Shown here one piece after another: positions 35,450 through 46,806 of a stretch of DNA of 64,000 nt. Both the position numbers and the translations under genes were made by a program. Each line of letters opens with the position of its first letter. The stretch's first letter is position 1. The notes under the pieces were generated by a model. The model saw only the letters and a program-made list of their open reading frames with translations, had not been told where the DNA came from and made no database searches. Location: NCBI RefSeq assembly GCF_003226555.1, contig NZ_QKQS01000023.1:501263-565262 (forward strand). Reading direction: 5' to 3'. Origin of the DNA: Rhodopseudomonas palustris (GTDB lineage Bacteria; Pseudomonadota; Alphaproteobacteria; Rhizobiales; Xanthobacteraceae).

Positions 35450-35500
35450 GGCTCCCCCCACCCCCGACCCCTCCCCGCCGCAAGGGCGGGGGGAGGGGAG
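35450..35500 (+). repeat. 51-bp palindromic repeat F, 5' flank of DUF559 gene
   Basis: Inverted copy of repeat E with one mismatch (CCCTTGCGG instead of CTCTTGCGG on the minus strand). The tail again faces the gene, so E and F bound the nuclease as an inverted repeat about 357 bp apart. The hairpin end lies 24 bp from the 3' end of ugpB. Confidence 0.92.
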
Positions 35501-35523
35501 GACGAGAGCGCGTTGTGAAGTAG

Positions 35524-36852
35524 CTACCTCACCGCCGTCTTCTCGAACTGCCGCAGCATGACGTTACCGCGGGTGACGGCGGCGTCGAGGGCTTCCTGGG
35601 CGGTCTTCTTGCCGGCGAGCGCTTGCTCGATTTCTTCGGCCCAGACGTCGCGGAGCTGCACCATGTTGCCGAGGCGCAGGCCGCGGGAGTTTTCGGTCGG
35701 CGGCTTGTTGGTGAGTTCCTTGATCGGCGTTTCGAGATAGGGCTGATCCTTGTAGAAGCCCTCGGCCTTGGCCTTCTCATAGGCCGCCTTGGTGATCGGC
35801 AGATAGCCCGACGCCTTGTGGATCGCGACCTGGCGGTCGGTGTCGGACAGGAAGGCGAGGAACTTGGCGACGCCCTTGTACTCTTCCGGACTCTTGCCGC
35901 CCATCACCCACAGCGAGGCGCCGCCGATGATCGAATTCTGCGGCGCGCCCTTCACGTCCGGATAGTAGGGCATCGGCGCGTTGGTCCAGTTGAACTTGGC
36001 CTGGTTCTTGACGTTGCCGAAGAAGCCCGACGAGGTCAGGAACAGCGGGCATTCGCCCGAGGTGAAGCGACCCTCGCCGGTGTTGGTGCGGCCGGAGTAA
36101 TCGTAGGTCTTGTCCTTCTGCAGCTCGATCAGCTTTTCGAGATGCTTGACCTGCACCGGGCCGTTGAATTCCAGCTTGGTGTCGAAGCCGTCGAGGCCGT
36201 TGGCCTTGGAGGCGAGCGGCACATTGTGCCAGGCCGAGAGCTGTTCGAGATTGGCCCAGGTGACCCAAGCGGTCGAGAAGCCGCAGGTGGCGTAGCCGGC
36301 CGCTTTCAGTTTCTTGGCGTCATCGAACACCTCGGGCCAAGTCTTCGGGATCTCGGCGATGTTCGCTTTCTTCAACGCGTCGAGATTGACCCACATCACC
36401 ATCGACGACGAGTTGAAGGGGAACGACAGCATCTCGCCCTTGGACGTCGAGTAGTAGCCGGTGATCGCCGGCAGATACGCCTTCGGGTCGAACGGCTCGC
36501 CGGTTTCCTGCATCAGCTTGTAGACCGGCTTCACCGCACCGGTCGCCGCCATCATGGTGGCGGTGCCGACTTCGAACACCTGGAGGATGTGCGGCGCGTT
36601 GCCAGCGCGGAACGCGGCAATGCCGGCATTCATGGTATCGGCGTAGCCGCCCTTATAGGTCGGCACCACCTTGTAGTCGCTCTGCGCGGCGTTGAATTCG
36701 TTGGCCAGCTTGACGATGACATCGTTGTTGCCGCCGGTCATCGCGTGCCACCACTGAATCTCGGTGACCGCATGCGCCGGCGCAGCGAGCGCCAGCGTCG
36801 CAGCAATCGCCGTTGCGGCGATCGCAGTCAGGCCAAAGGGTCGAAATGCCAT
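35524..36852 (-). CDS. ugpB: sn-glycerol-3-phosphate ABC transporter substrate-binding protein UgpB
   Basis: 442 residues with a cleavable signal peptide (AIAATLALAAPAHA). The mature protein is a family 1 binding protein: TEIQWWHAMTGGNNDVIVKL, FNSSSMVMWVNLDALKKANI, FTSGECPLFLTSSGFFGNVK and GGASLWVMGGKSPEEYKGVA are typical of UgpB. It captures glycerol-3-phosphate or phosphodiesters in the periplasm. First gene of the ugpB-A-E-C operon, here separated from ugpA by the DUF559 unit. No ugpQ phosphodiesterase is present. Confidence 0.93.
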   Translation of the reverse strand: MAFRPFGLTAIAATAIAATLALAAPAHAVTEIQWWHAMTGGNNDVIVKLANEFNAAQSDYKVVPTYKGGYADTMNAGIAAFRAGNAPHILQVFEVGTATMMAATGAVKPVYKLMQETGEPFDPKAYLPAITGYYSTSKGEMLSFPFNSSSMVMWVNLDALKKANIAEIPKTWPEVFDDAKKLKAAGYATCGFSTAWVTWANLEQLSAWHNVPLASKANGLDGFDTKLEFNGPVQVKHLEKLIELQKDKTYDYSGRTNTGEGRFTSGECPLFLTSSGFFGNVKNQAKFNWTNAPMPYYPDVKGAPQNSIIGGASLWVMGGKSPEEYKGVAKFLAFLSDTDRQVAIHKASGYLPITKAAYEKAKAEGFYKDQPYLETPIKELTNKPPTENSRGLRLGNMVQLRDVWAEEIEQALAGKKTAQEALDAAVTRGNVMLRQFEKTAVR

Positions 36853-37049
36853 GAAAACCTCCCGGTGGGCACGTCACTGTCGTGGTGGGCGCGCGTAGCA
36901 GCGCGCAATGACAGGCACATGACCGTATAAGCGAGGGGCAGCCGGGTAGGGAAGCGGCGGCATCGCGACCGCTCGGAAACCTATGATGCAACGCAAGAAT
37001 TGTTGCGTCGCGGTATTCGGCGCCGGCTTTGCTGCCGGCGCCGTTCCGA

Positions 37050-38255
37050 TCAGCGCTTGCGCTCCGGGCCGCTGACGATGCCGTCGGCGACCAGCTTGGA
37101 GATGTCGTCCTCCGAATAGCCGAACTCGCCCAGCACTTCGCTGGCGTGTTGGCTGAACTTTGGCGGCAGACCGCGCAGGCTCGCCTTGGTGCGCTCGAAC
37201 CGGATCGGCGAGGCGACGCCCTTGTACCAATCCTTCTCGATCACATCGCCGCGGTAGGCGGTGTGCGGGCTGGTGAGGGCCTTGTCGATCGACTGCACCG
37301 GGCCGGCAGGCAGGCCGGCATTGAGCAGCCGGTCGCACAGCGGCACGGCGTCGTGCTGGCTGAACACCGCCTCGAGTTCGGCACGGAGCGCGGCGCGGTT
37401 GGCGATGCGGTCCTTGTTGCGCGCGAAGCGCGGATCGGTGCCGAGTTCCGGCTTGCCGATCTCCTTGCACAGCTTGCGGAAGGTTCCGTCGTTGCCGACG
37501 CCGGTAAAGATCTGACCGTCGCGAGCGTTGAAGGTCGAATATGGCACCAGATTCGGGTGCTCGTTGCCGGTCAGCGATGGCGGCTTGCCGTGCAGGAAGT
37601 AGTTCGCGGTATGCGGATGCATGATCGCGAGACCGGTTTCGTACAGCGTCGTCTCCACAAACTGGCCCTTGCCGGAGCGCTCGCGTTCCGCCAGCGCCAT
37701 CAAGATCCCGATCGTCGCATACAGACCGGTGGTGATGTCGACCAACGGCACGCCGATTCGCACCGGACCACTCTCCGGCGAACCGGTGGCCGCGATCATG
37801 CCGGTCATCGCCTGGATGATGGCGTCGTAGCCGGGGTTGCCGCCGCGCGGGCCGTCGGCGCCGAAACCCGAAATCCGGCAATGCACCAGCCGCGGAAACT
37901 TCTCGCGAATCACCTCGTTGGAGAGGCCCCATTTGTCGAGCGTGCCGGGTTTGAAGTTCTCGATCAGCACGTCGGCATCTTCGAGCATCTTCAGCAGCAC
38001 TTCGCGTCCGCCCGGCGAGGCGAGATCGAGCCCGATCGAACGCTTGTTGCGGTTCACGCCGAGAAAATACGCTGCGTCCTCGTCGTGGAAGGGAGGGCCC
38101 CAGTCGCGCACCTCGTCGCCGGCCGGCGGTTCGACCTTGATGACGTTGGCGCCGTGGTCGGCGAGGATCTGGGTGCAATAGGGGCCGCCGAGCACGCGAG
38201 TAAGATCGATCACTCGCAATCCGGCGATCGCGCCGGGCATCAGGGGAGAAGTCAT
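37050..38255 (-). CDS. CaiB/BaiF class III CoA-transferase
   Basis: 401 residues. These interlocked dimeric enzymes move CoA between carboxylic acids through an aspartyl-CoA anhydride; the catalytic Asp here is Asp173 in GVPLVDITTGLYA. Other landmarks are GLRVIDLTRVLGGPYCTQIL, ADHGANVIKVEPPAGDEVR and NRNKRSIGLDLASPGG. The substrate (formyl, succinyl, glutaryl or other acyl-CoA) cannot be told from sequence. No operon partner: ugpB is 197 bp downstream on the same strand and tRNA-Ala about 210 bp upstream. Confidence 0.88.
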   Translation of the reverse strand: MTSPLMPGAIAGLRVIDLTRVLGGPYCTQILADHGANVIKVEPPAGDEVRDWGPPFHDEDAAYFLGVNRNKRSIGLDLASPGGREVLLKMLEDADVLIENFKPGTLDKWGLSNEVIREKFPRLVHCRISGFGADGPRGGNPGYDAIIQAMTGMIAATGSPESGPVRIGVPLVDITTGLYATIGILMALAERERSGKGQFVETTLYETGLAIMHPHTANYFLHGKPPSLTGNEHPNLVPYSTFNARDGQIFTGVGNDGTFRKLCKEIGKPELGTDPRFARNKDRIANRAALRAELEAVFSQHDAVPLCDRLLNAGLPAGPVQSIDKALTSPHTAYRGDVIEKDWYKGVASPIRFERTKASLRGLPPKFSQHASEVLGEFGYSEDDISKLVADGIVSGPERKR

Positions 38256-38468
38256 GAGGGCTTTCTTATTGAAGCTTTGATGGGGAGATGAACCTACCGG
38301 TCAGAGGCGGGTCTTGGCAAATCCGACGACGGCTCACGCGCCAATCACGACATGTCGGAATGTCAGGACGCATGGTCTCGCGGCCTATGCCGCGGCATTC
38401 CTTCGTGTGCGTCGTGACGAAAGGACGATAGGGCTTGCCGAGCCAAAGCCTGCGAAGCAAGCGAAGGA

Positions 38469-38544
<76 letters not shown>

Positions 38545-38614
38545 TTACCCTGGGTGCGCGGCGCAAATCAAAATCGGCCGCGCGGCAATCGTTGATCACA
38601 TATCGGCGACGATC

Positions 38615-40499
<1,885 letters not shown>

Positions 40500-40502
40500 G
40501 CC

Positions 40503-41177
40503 TCAGGCCGCTTCGACCGGCTGAAGGCCGACGATTCGGTCGGTTTCGTTCTGCGCGGCGGTCAGAGCCGCCTGCAGCCGCTCCGCGATCTCTGCGGTCG
40601 GCGAGCCCGCCTCGACGGTGATCGGCTCGCCGAACCGGATCGCGACCTTGGCGAAAAGGCCGGGCAGCATCAGCCGATCCCAGCTCCGAAGCAGCTTGTG
40701 ACGCGACAGGCTGACCGAGACCGGCAGGATCGGCAGACCGGTCAGCCGCGCCATATCGAGAACGCCCTCGCTGTTGATGCGCATCCGCGGACCGCGCGGG
40801 CCGTCGGGCGTGACGAACAGGCTGTGGCCGGACTTTCCAAGCCGCATCATTTCGCGCGCCGCCCGCATGCCACCGCGCGAGGACGAACCGACCGCGGTCT
40901 GAATCCCGAACGCGGCCCCGACCCTGGAGATGATCTTGCCGTCGCGATGCCCGCTGATCAGCGCGACCAGCGGCTTGCTCTTGGTCTGCAGCATCGGCAG
41001 CATGATCAGCCGCCCGTGCCACATCGCCAGGATGTAAGGCTCTGGAATCGGAGGGGCCTGCCGGTCGTATCGGCCGGTCCACATCACGAACTTAAAATAG
41101 ACCTTGGAGAAGTTGACGCCGAGCGACAGGACCGCATCCGATCGCGTAATGCGTTTGACGAAAGCGGGCGTGGCCAT
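40503..41177 (-). CDS. Lysophospholipid acyltransferase family protein (DUF374)
   Basis: 224 residues. DUF374 proteins belong to the LPLAT superfamily and resemble LpxL-like acyltransferases. Landmarks are ILAMWHGRLIMLPM, ISGHRDGKIISRVG, VGSSSRGGMRAAREM, FVTPDGPRGPRM and a final RFGEPITV. The WHGR and TPDGPRGPR boxes probably bind acyl chain and phosphate. No clear membrane segment. Its acyl substrate is unknown. It converges with aroA (3-base gap) and is divergent from cmk. Confidence 0.85.
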   Translation of the reverse strand: MATPAFVKRITRSDAVLSLGVNFSKVYFKFVMWTGRYDRQAPPIPEPYILAMWHGRLIMLPMLQTKSKPLVALISGHRDGKIISRVGAAFGIQTAVGSSSRGGMRAAREMMRLGKSGHSLFVTPDGPRGPRMRINSEGVLDMARLTGLPILPVSVSLSRHKLLRSWDRLMLPGLFAKVAIRFGEPITVEAGSPTAEIAERLQAALTAAQNETDRIVGLQPVEAA

Positions 41178-41344
41178 CCAGGAAGGGTCCGGGCAGAGAT
41201 TGATAGGAAATCGCCAACGAGGCTGGCTTCGGCGGATCGCGGGTTTATACCGAGTTGTTCACGGCTGCAAACCACTGCGGGACCTCGTCGAAACGCCGCG
41301 CTGCCCGTGAAAGGCTCACCAAGCCAATTGGAATGCAAAAGAGA

Positions 41345-41983
41345 ATGATCATCGCAATCGACGGACCGGCCGCATCGGGCAAGGGCACGCTCGCCAAACG
41401 GCTGGCCGCTCATTACGGCCTCAGGCATCTTGATACCGGCGTAATTTATCGCGCCGTCGCCAAGGCGATGCTGGACGCCGGCACCGACCTCACCGACGAG
41501 GCGCGCGCCGCCGACGTCGCCCGCACGCTCGACCCGGCCCGGTTCGACGACCCGGCCCTGAAGAGCCACACCGTCGGCGAGGCGGCCTCGGTGGTGTCGG
41601 CGCATCCGCAAGTTCGCGCCGCACTGGTCGAGTTCCAGCAGAGCTTTGCCGCGACGCCGCCCGGCGCCGTGCTCGACGGCCGCGACATCGGCACGGTGAT
41701 CTGTCCGGACGCCGAGGTGAAGATCTTCGTGGTCGCCTCGGCCGAAGTCCGTGCCCACCGCCGCTTCCTGGAGGCGCAGTCCCGCGGCGAACCCGCCGAC
41801 GAGGCGATGATCCTGGCCGACATCCTCAAGCGCGACGAGCGCGACAAGAACCGCTCGGCGGCGCCGCTCAAGCAAGCACCGGATGCAGTCTTGCTCGATA
41901 ATTCCTATTTGGATATAGAAGGCGGCGTCCGGGCCGCCATCGATATTGTCGAGGCCGTTCGAGCGGGCCGGCGTCGGGTCTAA
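41345..41983 (+). CDS. cmk: Cytidylate kinase
   Basis: 212 residues from ATG 41345 ([20 protein letters not shown]). It phosphorylates CMP and dCMP. The P-loop GPAASGKGT is at residues 7-15; [33 protein letters not shown] and [19 protein letters not shown] are the NMP-binding, Walker-B-like and lid segments. ATG 41333 is 4 codons upstream and also possible. It belongs to the conserved aroA-cmk-rpsA set, with rpsA 299 bp on. Confidence 0.96.
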   Translation: MIIAIDGPAASGKGTLAKRLAAHYGLRHLDTGVIYRAVAKAMLDAGTDLTDEARAADVARTLDPARFDDPALKSHTVGEAASVVSAHPQVRAALVEFQQSFAATPPGAVLDGRDIGTVICPDAEVKIFVVASAEVRAHRRFLEAQSRGEPADEAMILADILKRDERDKNRSAAPLKQAPDAVLLDNSYLDIEGGVRAAIDIVEAVRAGRRRV

Positions 41984-42282
41984 CGACCAAACCGACGCCG
42001 TCATTGGAGGTTCGCCCGCTCCGCCGCCACCGCCGCGATGGCCGGATGAAGACCGCGAGATCCGCTTCGGATTCGTCGCGCCTTTCGCCGCCGGACGTTC
42101 TGCTGGAATGCCCCAATCTGCGATCCGCCTCACCGCGGATCAACGTCTCGACCGTGCAGGCATGCTGCCGGCCCGCTCCGCACCGATGTGCAGGGCGGTC
42201 GTCAGGTTCGCGGACCCCTGACACTGCGCGCGCGAGACGGCCCTCAACCGAACTGCCGGCGACATCCGCATCTGGAGAACAA
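41984..42282. other. Spacer upstream of rpsA
   Basis: 299 bp between cmk and rpsA. I see only the GGAG ribosome-binding site of rpsA at its end; no promoter of good quality, repeat or small gene. Frames extending rpsA upstream through this region have no family support. Confidence 0.4.
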
Positions 42283-43980
42283 ATGGCTTCGACTGACACT
42301 TACAATCCGACCCGCGACGATTTTGCCGCGATGCTCGACGAGTCCTTCGCCGGCGGTAACCTGCAGGAAAGCTCGGTTATCAAGGGCAAGGTGGTCGCGA
42401 TCGAGAAGGACATGGCCGTCATCGACGTCGGCCTGAAGACCGAAGGCCGCGTGCCGCTGCGCGAATTCGCCGGTCCCGGCCGCGACAACGAGATCAAGGT
42501 CGGCGATACCGTCGAGGTGTTCCTCGATCGGATCGAGAATGCGCTCGGCGAAGCCGTGCTGTCGCGCGACAAAGCGCGCCGCGAAGAGAGCTGGGGCAAG
42601 CTCGAGAAGGCCTTCAACAATAACGAGAAGGTGTTCGGCGTCATCTTCAATCAGGTCAAGGGCGGCTTCACGGTCGACCTCGACGGCGCCGTGGCGTTCC
42701 TGCCGCGCAGCCAAGTCGACATCCGTCCGATCCGCGACGTCGCGCCACTGATGAACAACTCGCAGCCGTTCCAGATCCTCAAGATGGATCGCCGCCGTGG
42801 CAACATCGTCGTGTCGCGCCGGACCGTGCTGGAAGAGACCCGCGCCGAGCAGCGCCAGGAGCTGGTGCAGAACCTCGAAGAGGGGCAGGTGATCGACGGC
42901 GTCGTCAAGAACATCACCGATTACGGTGCGTTCGTCGACCTCGGCGGCATCGACGGCCTGCTGCACGTGACCGATATCGCCTGGCGCCGGGTCAATCACC
43001 CGACCGAGGTGCTGACCATCGGCCAGACCGTCAAGGTCAAGATCATCAAGATCAACCACGAGACCCACCGCATCTCGCTCGGCATGAAGCAGCTGCTGGA
43101 CGATCCGTGGCAGGGCATCGAGGCCAAGTACCCGCTGAACGCGCGCTTCACCGGCCGCGTCACCAACATCACCGACTACGGTGCGTTCGTCGAGCTCGAG
43201 CCGGGCATCGAAGGCCTGATCCACGTCTCCGAGATGTCGTGGACCAAGAAGAACATGCACCCCGGCAAGATCGTTTCGACCTCTCAGGAAGTCGAAGTGC
43301 AGGTGCTCGAGGTGGATTCGGTCAAGCGCCGGATCTCGCTCGGTCTCAAGCAGACCATGCGCAATCCGTGGGAAGTGTTCGTCGAGAAGCATCCGGTCGG
43401 TTCGACCGTCGAAGGCGAGGTCAAGAACAAGACCGAGTTCGGTCTGTTCCTGGGTCTCGACGGCGACGTCGACGGCATGGTCCACCTCTCGGACCTCGAC
43501 TGGAAGCTGCCGGGCGAGCAGGTGATCGACAACTTCAAGAAGGGCGACATGGTCAAGGCCGTGGTGCTCGACGTGGACGTCGAAAAGGAGCGCATCTCGC
43601 TCGGCGTCAAGCAGCTCGAAGGCGACCCCTTCGCCGAGCCGGGCGACGTCAAGAAGGGCGCTGTCGTGACCTGCGAAGTGCTCGACGTGAAGGAATCGGG
43701 CATCGACGTGCAGATCTCCGGCACCGACTTCACCACCTTCATCAAGCGCTCGGAGCTGGCGCGCGACCGTAACGACCAGCGCAGCGACCGCTTCGCGGTT
43801 GGTGAGAAGGTCGACGCCCGCGTCATCCAGTTCGACAAGAAGGCCCGCAAGGTCCAGGTGTCGATCAAGGCGCTGGAAGTGGCCGAGGAGAAGGAAGCCA
43901 TCGCACAGTACGGCTCGTCCGATTCGGGCGCGACGCTGGGCGACATTCTCGGCACCGCGCTCAAGCAGCGCGACAAGTAA
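42283..43980 (+). CDS. rpsA: 30S ribosomal protein S1
   Basis: 565 residues with a GGAG site before ATG 42283. S1 helps load mRNA on the ribosome. Six S1 OB-fold repeats of about 85 residues are visible; the strong RNA-binding ones contain GVVKNITDYGAFVDLGGIDG and GRVTNITDYGAFVELEPGIE, followed by GEVKNKTEFGLFLGLDGDVD; the first and last are degenerate. It is followed by a good terminator. Confidence 0.97.
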   Translation: MASTDTYNPTRDDFAAMLDESFAGGNLQESSVIKGKVVAIEKDMAVIDVGLKTEGRVPLREFAGPGRDNEIKVGDTVEVFLDRIENALGEAVLSRDKARREESWGKLEKAFNNNEKVFGVIFNQVKGGFTVDLDGAVAFLPRSQVDIRPIRDVAPLMNNSQPFQILKMDRRRGNIVVSRRTVLEETRAEQRQELVQNLEEGQVIDGVVKNITDYGAFVDLGGIDGLLHVTDIAWRRVNHPTEVLTIGQTVKVKIIKINHETHRISLGMKQLLDDPWQGIEAKYPLNARFTGRVTNITDYGAFVELEPGIEGLIHVSEMSWTKKNMHPGKIVSTSQEVEVQVLEVDSVKRRISLGLKQTMRNPWEVFVEKHPVGSTVEGEVKNKTEFGLFLGLDGDVDGMVHLSDLDWKLPGEQVIDNFKKGDMVKAVVLDVDVEKERISLGVKQLEGDPFAEPGDVKKGAVVTCEVLDVKESGIDVQISGTDFTTFIKRSELARDRNDQRSDRFAVGEKVDARVIQFDKKARKVQVSIKALEVAEEKEAIAQYGSSDSGATLGDILGTALKQRDK

Positions 43981-44004
43981 GCCTCAGGCTTACCTCACGA
44001 CATC

Positions 44005-44034
44005 AAGGGCTCCGGCATCGCCGGGGCCCTTTTT
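44005..44034 (+). terminator. Rho-independent terminator of rpsA
   Basis: AGGGCTCCGGC-ATC-GCCGGGGCCCT stem-loop followed by TTTTT, about 25 bases after the rpsA stop codon. Confidence 0.88.
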
Positions 44035-44206
44035 CGTGGCGCGAGATCAGCCGCGCGGCGTCAACGCCTGCGGCCGCAGCCCGCGCACGGGGCGCGAACC
44101 GAACCATGTTTTCTTCATATTGGATTGTAATTGATGTATTTCGCTCACGGGACGTCAACGATCCCGCCTGACAACCGAACGATGGCCGCCGACCGGAGAA
44201 CCGCAG

Positions 44207-45187
44207 ATGTCACTTGATTCCGATGTGATCGTCGATCGCCGCCGGATGCGCAGGAAGTTGACGTTTTGGCGCGTGGCCGCCGTTCTGGTCGCGATCATCG
44301 CCGTCGTGGCGGTCGGTGCGATGCTGTCTCCGGCCGGGCGCGGCGCGCTCTCCTCGAGCGGGTCGATCGCGCGCATCAAGATCGAAGGCCTGATCCGCAG
44401 CAATGACGAGCGTGTCCAAGCGCTCGACCGGCTCGGCAAGTCGTCCTACTCGGCCGTGATCGTGCACATCAATTCACCCGGTGGCACCACCGCGGGCTCC
44501 GAGGAATTGCACGATGCGCTGGCGCGGTTGAAGGCGAAGAAGCCGATGGTGGTGGTGGTCGAAGGGCTCGCCGCCTCCGGCGGCTACATCGCCGCCCTCG
44601 CCTCCGAACACATCGTCGCGCAGCAGACCTCGCTGGTCGGCTCGATCGGCGTGCTGTTCCAATATCCGAACGTGTCCGAGCTGCTGAAGACCGTCGGCGT
44701 CAAGGTCGAGGAAGTGAAATCGTCGCCGCTGAAGGCTGCGCCGAACGGTTTCGAGCCGACCAGCCCCGAGGCGCGCGCTGCGATCGAGGCGCTGGTGAAG
44801 GATTCCTACGCCTGGTTCCGCGGCATGGTGCAGCAGAGCCGTAAAATGACCGACGATCAGCTCAACGTCGTCGCCGATGGCCGCGTGTTCACCGGGCGCC
44901 AGGCCGTCGGCCTGAAACTGATCGACGAACTCGGCGACGAGAAGACCGCGATCGCGTGGCTGGAGAAGGCGAAGAGCGTCAAATCCGGCCTGCCAGTGCG
45001 CGACTACAAGCTGGCGCCGCAGTTCGGCGATCTCACCTTCCTGCGCGCCGCAGCGTCGGTCGCTTTCGACGCTGCGGGCCTCGGTGTGATCGCACGGCGC
45101 GTTGAACAGAGCGGTGCGATGCAGTCGGTCGAACGGCTCGGCCTCGACGGCATGCTGGCATTGTGGGCGCCGTCAGCGGGTCAATGA
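44207..45187 (+). CDS. sppA: Signal peptide peptidase SppA (S49 protease)
   Basis: 326 residues, short bacterial form. One N-terminal membrane anchor (about 20-40: WRVAAVLVAIIAVVAVGAML) holds the catalytic domain in the periplasm. The Ser-Lys dyad is Ser124 in EGLAASGGYIAAL and Lys176 in SSPLKAAPNGFEP (spacing 52, as in Bacillus SppA); HINSPGGTTAGSEEL and SLVGSIGVL are further signatures. It digests cleaved signal peptides in the membrane. Follows rpsA after a terminator. Confidence 0.93.
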   Translation: MSLDSDVIVDRRRMRRKLTFWRVAAVLVAIIAVVAVGAMLSPAGRGALSSSGSIARIKIEGLIRSNDERVQALDRLGKSSYSAVIVHINSPGGTTAGSEELHDALARLKAKKPMVVVVEGLAASGGYIAALASEHIVAQQTSLVGSIGVLFQYPNVSELLKTVGVKVEEVKSSPLKAAPNGFEPTSPEARAAIEALVKDSYAWFRGMVQQSRKMTDDQLNVVADGRVFTGRQAVGLKLIDELGDEKTAIAWLEKAKSVKSGLPVRDYKLAPQFGDLTFLRAAASVAFDAAGLGVIARRVEQSGAMQSVERLGLDGMLALWAPSAGQ

Positions 45188-45354
45188 TCTCTGCCCGCGG
45201 AGCGTGCAGCCGCGTGCGGTATTTTTGACCCCGAAAGCAACCGCAATCGCGCTTCCACGGTGCCCTCCCTCCGAGCGGAGATCCGATTTAGCGTCTTGAC
45301 AGTTCACGGCATTTTCACGGAAATGGCGGTCCGCACGCACGGACCGCATCCTCG

Positions 45355-45669
45355 ATGATCAAATCCGAACTCGTTCAGCGTATCGCCGAGCACAACCCGC
45401 ACCTGTACCAGCGGGACGTCGAGAACATCGTCAACGCGATCCTCGATGAGATCGTCGAGGCGTTGGCGCGTGGGGATCGGGTCGAGCTTCGCGGCTTTGG
45501 CGCATTCTCGGTGAAGCATCGTCCGGCACGGGCCGGGCGCAATCCGCGCACCGGGGCCCATGTGCCGGTCGAGCAGAAGACCGTGCCGTTTTTCAAGACC
45601 GGCAAGGAAATGCGTGAGCGCCTGAACCGCGACAGCGGCGACGACGCCCCAACCACCGATACCGCGTAG
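45355..45669 (+). CDS. ihfB: Integration host factor subunit beta
   Basis: 104 residues. With IhfA it forms a heterodimer that bends DNA sharply. The start [20 protein letters not shown], the arm [26 protein letters not shown] (with the intercalating-Pro region [21 protein letters not shown]) are the IHF/HU signature. A Gly/Asp/Thr tail follows. Upstream is TTGACA at 45296-45301, but no good -10 box. It precedes lapA and trpF. Confidence 0.94.
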   Translation: MIKSELVQRIAEHNPHLYQRDVENIVNAILDEIVEALARGDRVELRGFGAFSVKHRPARAGRNPRTGAHVPVEQKTVPFFKTGKEMRERLNRDSGDDAPTTDTA

Positions 45670-45706
45670 CGCGACGCCCCATTGCCGAGCCAGGCGAGCG
45701 AATGAC

Positions 45707-46093
45707 ATGCAGAAGTTTCTGACGGCCCTGGTGCTGATCCCGCTCGGTTTGATCCTCGTGGTGTTCGCGGTCGCCAACCGCCACATGGTCGACGTGTCGT
45801 TCGACCCGCTCGACCCCACCAACCCGCTCGGCCACATCCGGCTGCCGCTGTTCGTGGTGATTATCGCCACCGCGATCGTCGGCGTGATCCTCGGCGGTAT
45901 CGCCACCTGGTTCGGACAACGGCGCTGGCGACGCGCCGCCCGCCGGCATCAGGCCGAAGCGATCGAAGCCCAGAACCAGCTCGCCAGCCTGCGTGCCAGC
46001 ATCGCGACACCGGCACAGAGCGAGCCGCGCCGCCTGCTGCTTGAGAGCGGTTCCAACGGCGCCGGGCGCGACAAGTCCCGCGCGACGTTGTAA
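45707..46093 (+). CDS. LapA-domain protein (DUF1049), inner membrane
   Basis: 128 residues with two membrane segments (about 4-22 and 43-65), then a basic cytoplasmic coil (QRRWRRAARRHQAEAIEAQN). LapA in E. coli takes part in lipopolysaccharide assembly with LapB, linked to LpxC turnover. The hairpin pattern FAVANRHMVDVSFDPL and RLPLFVVIIATAIVGVILGG fits. No LapB-like partner is adjacent. It lies between ihfB and trpF, an arrangement common in Rhizobiales. Confidence 0.85.
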   Translation: MQKFLTALVLIPLGLILVVFAVANRHMVDVSFDPLDPTNPLGHIRLPLFVVIIATAIVGVILGGIATWFGQRRWRRAARRHQAEAIEAQNQLASLRASIATPAQSEPRRLLLESGSNGAGRDKSRATL

Positions 46094-46151
46094 GACTGCG
46101 CATTCTCTGCGGCGCCCTGGCGCGCCGGCAACCCAGATTCAGCGCACAGCC

Positions 46152-46793
46152 ATGTCCACCATTGTGAAAATCTGCGGTCTGACGACCGCCGACACGCTGG
46201 AAGCAGCGGTCGAAGCCGGCGCCGATATGGTCGGCTTCGTGTTCTTTCCTGCTTCCCCCCGTCATCTCGACATCGACTTCGCCGATGCGCTCGGCCGTCA
46301 AGTCCGCAGCCGCGCCGCCAAGGTCGCGCTCACCGTCGATGCCGACGACGACCTGCTCGACGCCATCGTCGAGCAGCTTCGGCCGAACTGGCTGCAATTC
46401 CACGGCAACGAGAGCCCGGAGCGGGTGCGTTCGATCAAGCGTATCTATGGCCTGCCGGTGATGAAGGCGATCGCGGTCGCGAGCCCGGAAGATCTTTCGG
46501 TGCTGCCGGACTACGCGGCAGTGGCAGACCGCATCCTGTTCGACGCGCGGCCGCCGAAGGACGCCCCCCGCCCCGGCGGGCTCGGCGCAGCGTTCGATTG
46601 GAAGCTGCTCGACGGCGTCGACCTCAAACTGCCGTTCCTGGTTTCTGGCGGGATCAACGCCGGCAACGTCGCCGAAGCGCTGCGGGTGACGCGCGCGCAC
46701 GGCGTCGACGTGTCGTCGGGAGTTGAAACTTCCCCCGGCGAAAAGGACCCGGACCTGATCCGCGACTTCATCCGCGCCGCCCGCGCGGCCTAA
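46152..46793 (+). CDS. trpF: Phosphoribosylanthranilate isomerase
   Basis: 213 residues from ATG 46152. A TIM-barrel that rearranges phosphoribosylanthranilate to CdRP in tryptophan synthesis. Landmarks are [20 protein letters not shown] with the catalytic Cys, [26 protein letters not shown], and [30 protein letters not shown] with phosphate-binding loops. First of trpF-trpB-trpA; 13 bases before trpB. Confidence 0.95.
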   Translation: MSTIVKICGLTTADTLEAAVEAGADMVGFVFFPASPRHLDIDFADALGRQVRSRAAKVALTVDADDDLLDAIVEQLRPNWLQFHGNESPERVRSIKRIYGLPVMKAIAVASPEDLSVLPDYAAVADRILFDARPPKDAPRPGGLGAAFDWKLLDGVDLKLPFLVSGGINAGNVAEALRVTRAHGVDVSSGVETSPGEKDPDLIRDFIRAARAA

Positions 46794-46806
46794 CCCAAGA
46801 GCTGAC

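Noticed and set aside
35623-36930. Open frame of 435 codons on the plus strand opposite ugpB
   Set aside because: Shadow frame of ugpB; composition typical of reverse-strand translation.
45296-45325. ihfB promoter based on TTGACA at 45296
   Set aside because: No acceptable -10 hexamer at 16-18 bases spacing.
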